From assembly GCA_023414975.1 (NCBI GenBank), contig JAEZMI010000135.1, positions 1 to 7,009 of the forward strand: DNA of 7,009 bases. Reading direction: 5' to 3'. Positions 6,429 to 7,009 of the stretch are shown in pieces. The translations under genes were made by a program, and so were the position numbers. Within the stretch, counting starts at the first letter, position 1. Every line of letters begins with the position of its first letter. The notes under the pieces were generated by a model, which saw nothing but the letters and a program-made list of their open reading frames with translations, was not told the origin of the DNA and ran no database searches. The DNA is from Pseudomonadota bacterium (GTDB taxonomy: Bacteria; Pseudomonadota; Alphaproteobacteria; Rhizobiales; Xanthobacteraceae).

Positions 6429-7009
6429 ATGACAACCGCCTTCAGGACCCCACGCCTTGCGGCCTTCGCCGCGCTTCTCGCGCTCTCCACGAGCTTCGCC
6501 CCCGTCGGCCTCGCCCATGCGGCGGGCGTGCTCTCCATCGCCCGCAACGAGGATTCCACCACGTTCGACCCGATCAAGACGGCGCAGAACGTGGACAACT
6601 GGGTGTTCTCCAACGTGTTCGACGTGCTGGTTCGGGTGGATGCGAGCGGCACCAAACTGGTGCCCGGCCTCGCCGAAAGCTGGACCGTCTCCGATGACGG
6701 GCTGACCTATACGTTCAAGCTGCGTGACGCGAAGTTCTCCGACGGCGCGCCCGTTACCGCCGAGGACGCGGCCTTCTCGCTGATCCGCATCCGCGACGAC
6801 AAGGGCTCGCTCTGGTCGGACAGCTTCAAGATCATCGACACCGCCACGGCCGGGGACGCCAAGACGCTGGTCGTCAAGCTGAAGAGCAAGTCGGTGCCCT
6901 TCCTTTCCATGATGGCGCTGCCGAACGCCTCGGTGCTGCCGAAGAAGCTGGTCGAGGGCGCCGCCGCCGACAGCTTCGCCGAGAAGCCGGTGGGATCGGG
7001 CGCGTTCAG
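6429..7009 (+). CDS. Periplasmic substrate-binding protein of a peptide-type ABC importer (SBP_bac_5), 3' truncated by window edge
   Basis: The first 193 residues of an extracytoplasmic solute-binding protein of the DppA/OppA family (SBP_bac_5); full members are usually 500-550 residues. Residues 1-31 form a Sec signal peptide: Arg6 and Arg9, then a hydrophobic core (11-28), ending AHA before AG, with cleavage predicted after Ala31. There is no lipobox Cys, so the protein should be soluble in the periplasm. The family signature is plain: LVPGLAESWTVSDDGLTYTF at 77-96, then KLRDAKFSDGAPVTAEDAAFSLIR at 97-120. The ATG at 6429 has GAGGAAG (6418-6424) upstream. The 38-base gap after the ATPase is the largest in the operon but shows no terminator. 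It completes the importer and should determine which compound is delivered to the hydrolases and regulator. Ligand not deducible from sequence; peptide, amide or amine conjugates are all possible. Confidence 0.95.
   Translation, partial: MTTAFRTPRLAAFAALLALSTSFAPVGLAHAAGVLSIARNEDSTTFDPIKTAQNVDNWVFSNVFDVLVRVDASGTKLVPGLAESWTVSDDGLTYTFKLRDAKFSDGAPVTAEDAAFSLIRIRDDKGSLWSDSFKIIDTATAGDAKTLVVKLKSKSVPFLSMMALPNASVLPKKLVEGAAADSFAEKPVGSGAF

Noticed and set aside
5098..6435. Long open frame of 445 codons on the minus strand opposite the ATPase
   Set aside because: Its product is rich in Arg, Gly, His and Asp with no recognisable domain. It is an antisense shadow of a GC-rich gene that has complete ABC motifs on the plus strand.

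Overview
The window is GC-rich DNA, about two-thirds G+C by eye, with alphaproteobacterial codon use. Dense operons with stop/start overlaps fit a Hyphomicrobiales-type soil or plant-associated bacterium. The host assignment is inference, since there is no rRNA or other taxonomic marker here. No mobile element, tRNA, rRNA or CRISPR array was seen.

Layout. Bases 1-41 hold the last codons of a rightward gene, perhaps an outer-membrane protein. A leftward pair follows: a LuxR-family regulator (1830 to 1060) and an S33 proline-iminopeptidase-family hydrolase (974 to 72). To the right of a 107-bp divergent promoter region lies a tight rightward operon. It encodes a second S33 hydrolase (1938-2840), two DppB/DppC-type permeases (2853-3791 and 3788-4615), a fused two-domain ABC ATPase (4612-6390) and a peptide-type periplasmic binding protein that runs off the right edge (6429-7009). 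No gene-free stretch exceeds about 110 bp.

Interpretation. The regulator has the Met/Trp substitutions, at the positions of TraR W57 and Y61, that define the plant-responsive LuxR 'solos' (OryR, XccR, PsoR, PipR). Its neighbours, a pip-type hydrolase and a peptide-type ABC importer, are those of the PipR system described in a Pseudomonas endophyte of cottonwood. This looks like an alphaproteobacterial version with two hydrolases, one on each side of the regulator. A 16-bp sequence recurs exactly upstream of both hydrolase genes, in the same orientation relative to each. The copy between luxR and the ABC operon lies in a perfect CTATCA-N4-TGATAG dyad, so it is a strong candidate for the regulator's operator. 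A coherent model, by inference, is that the importer brings in a small plant-derived amide or peptide-like compound, the cytoplasmic hydrolases process it, and the regulator senses it and induces both arms.
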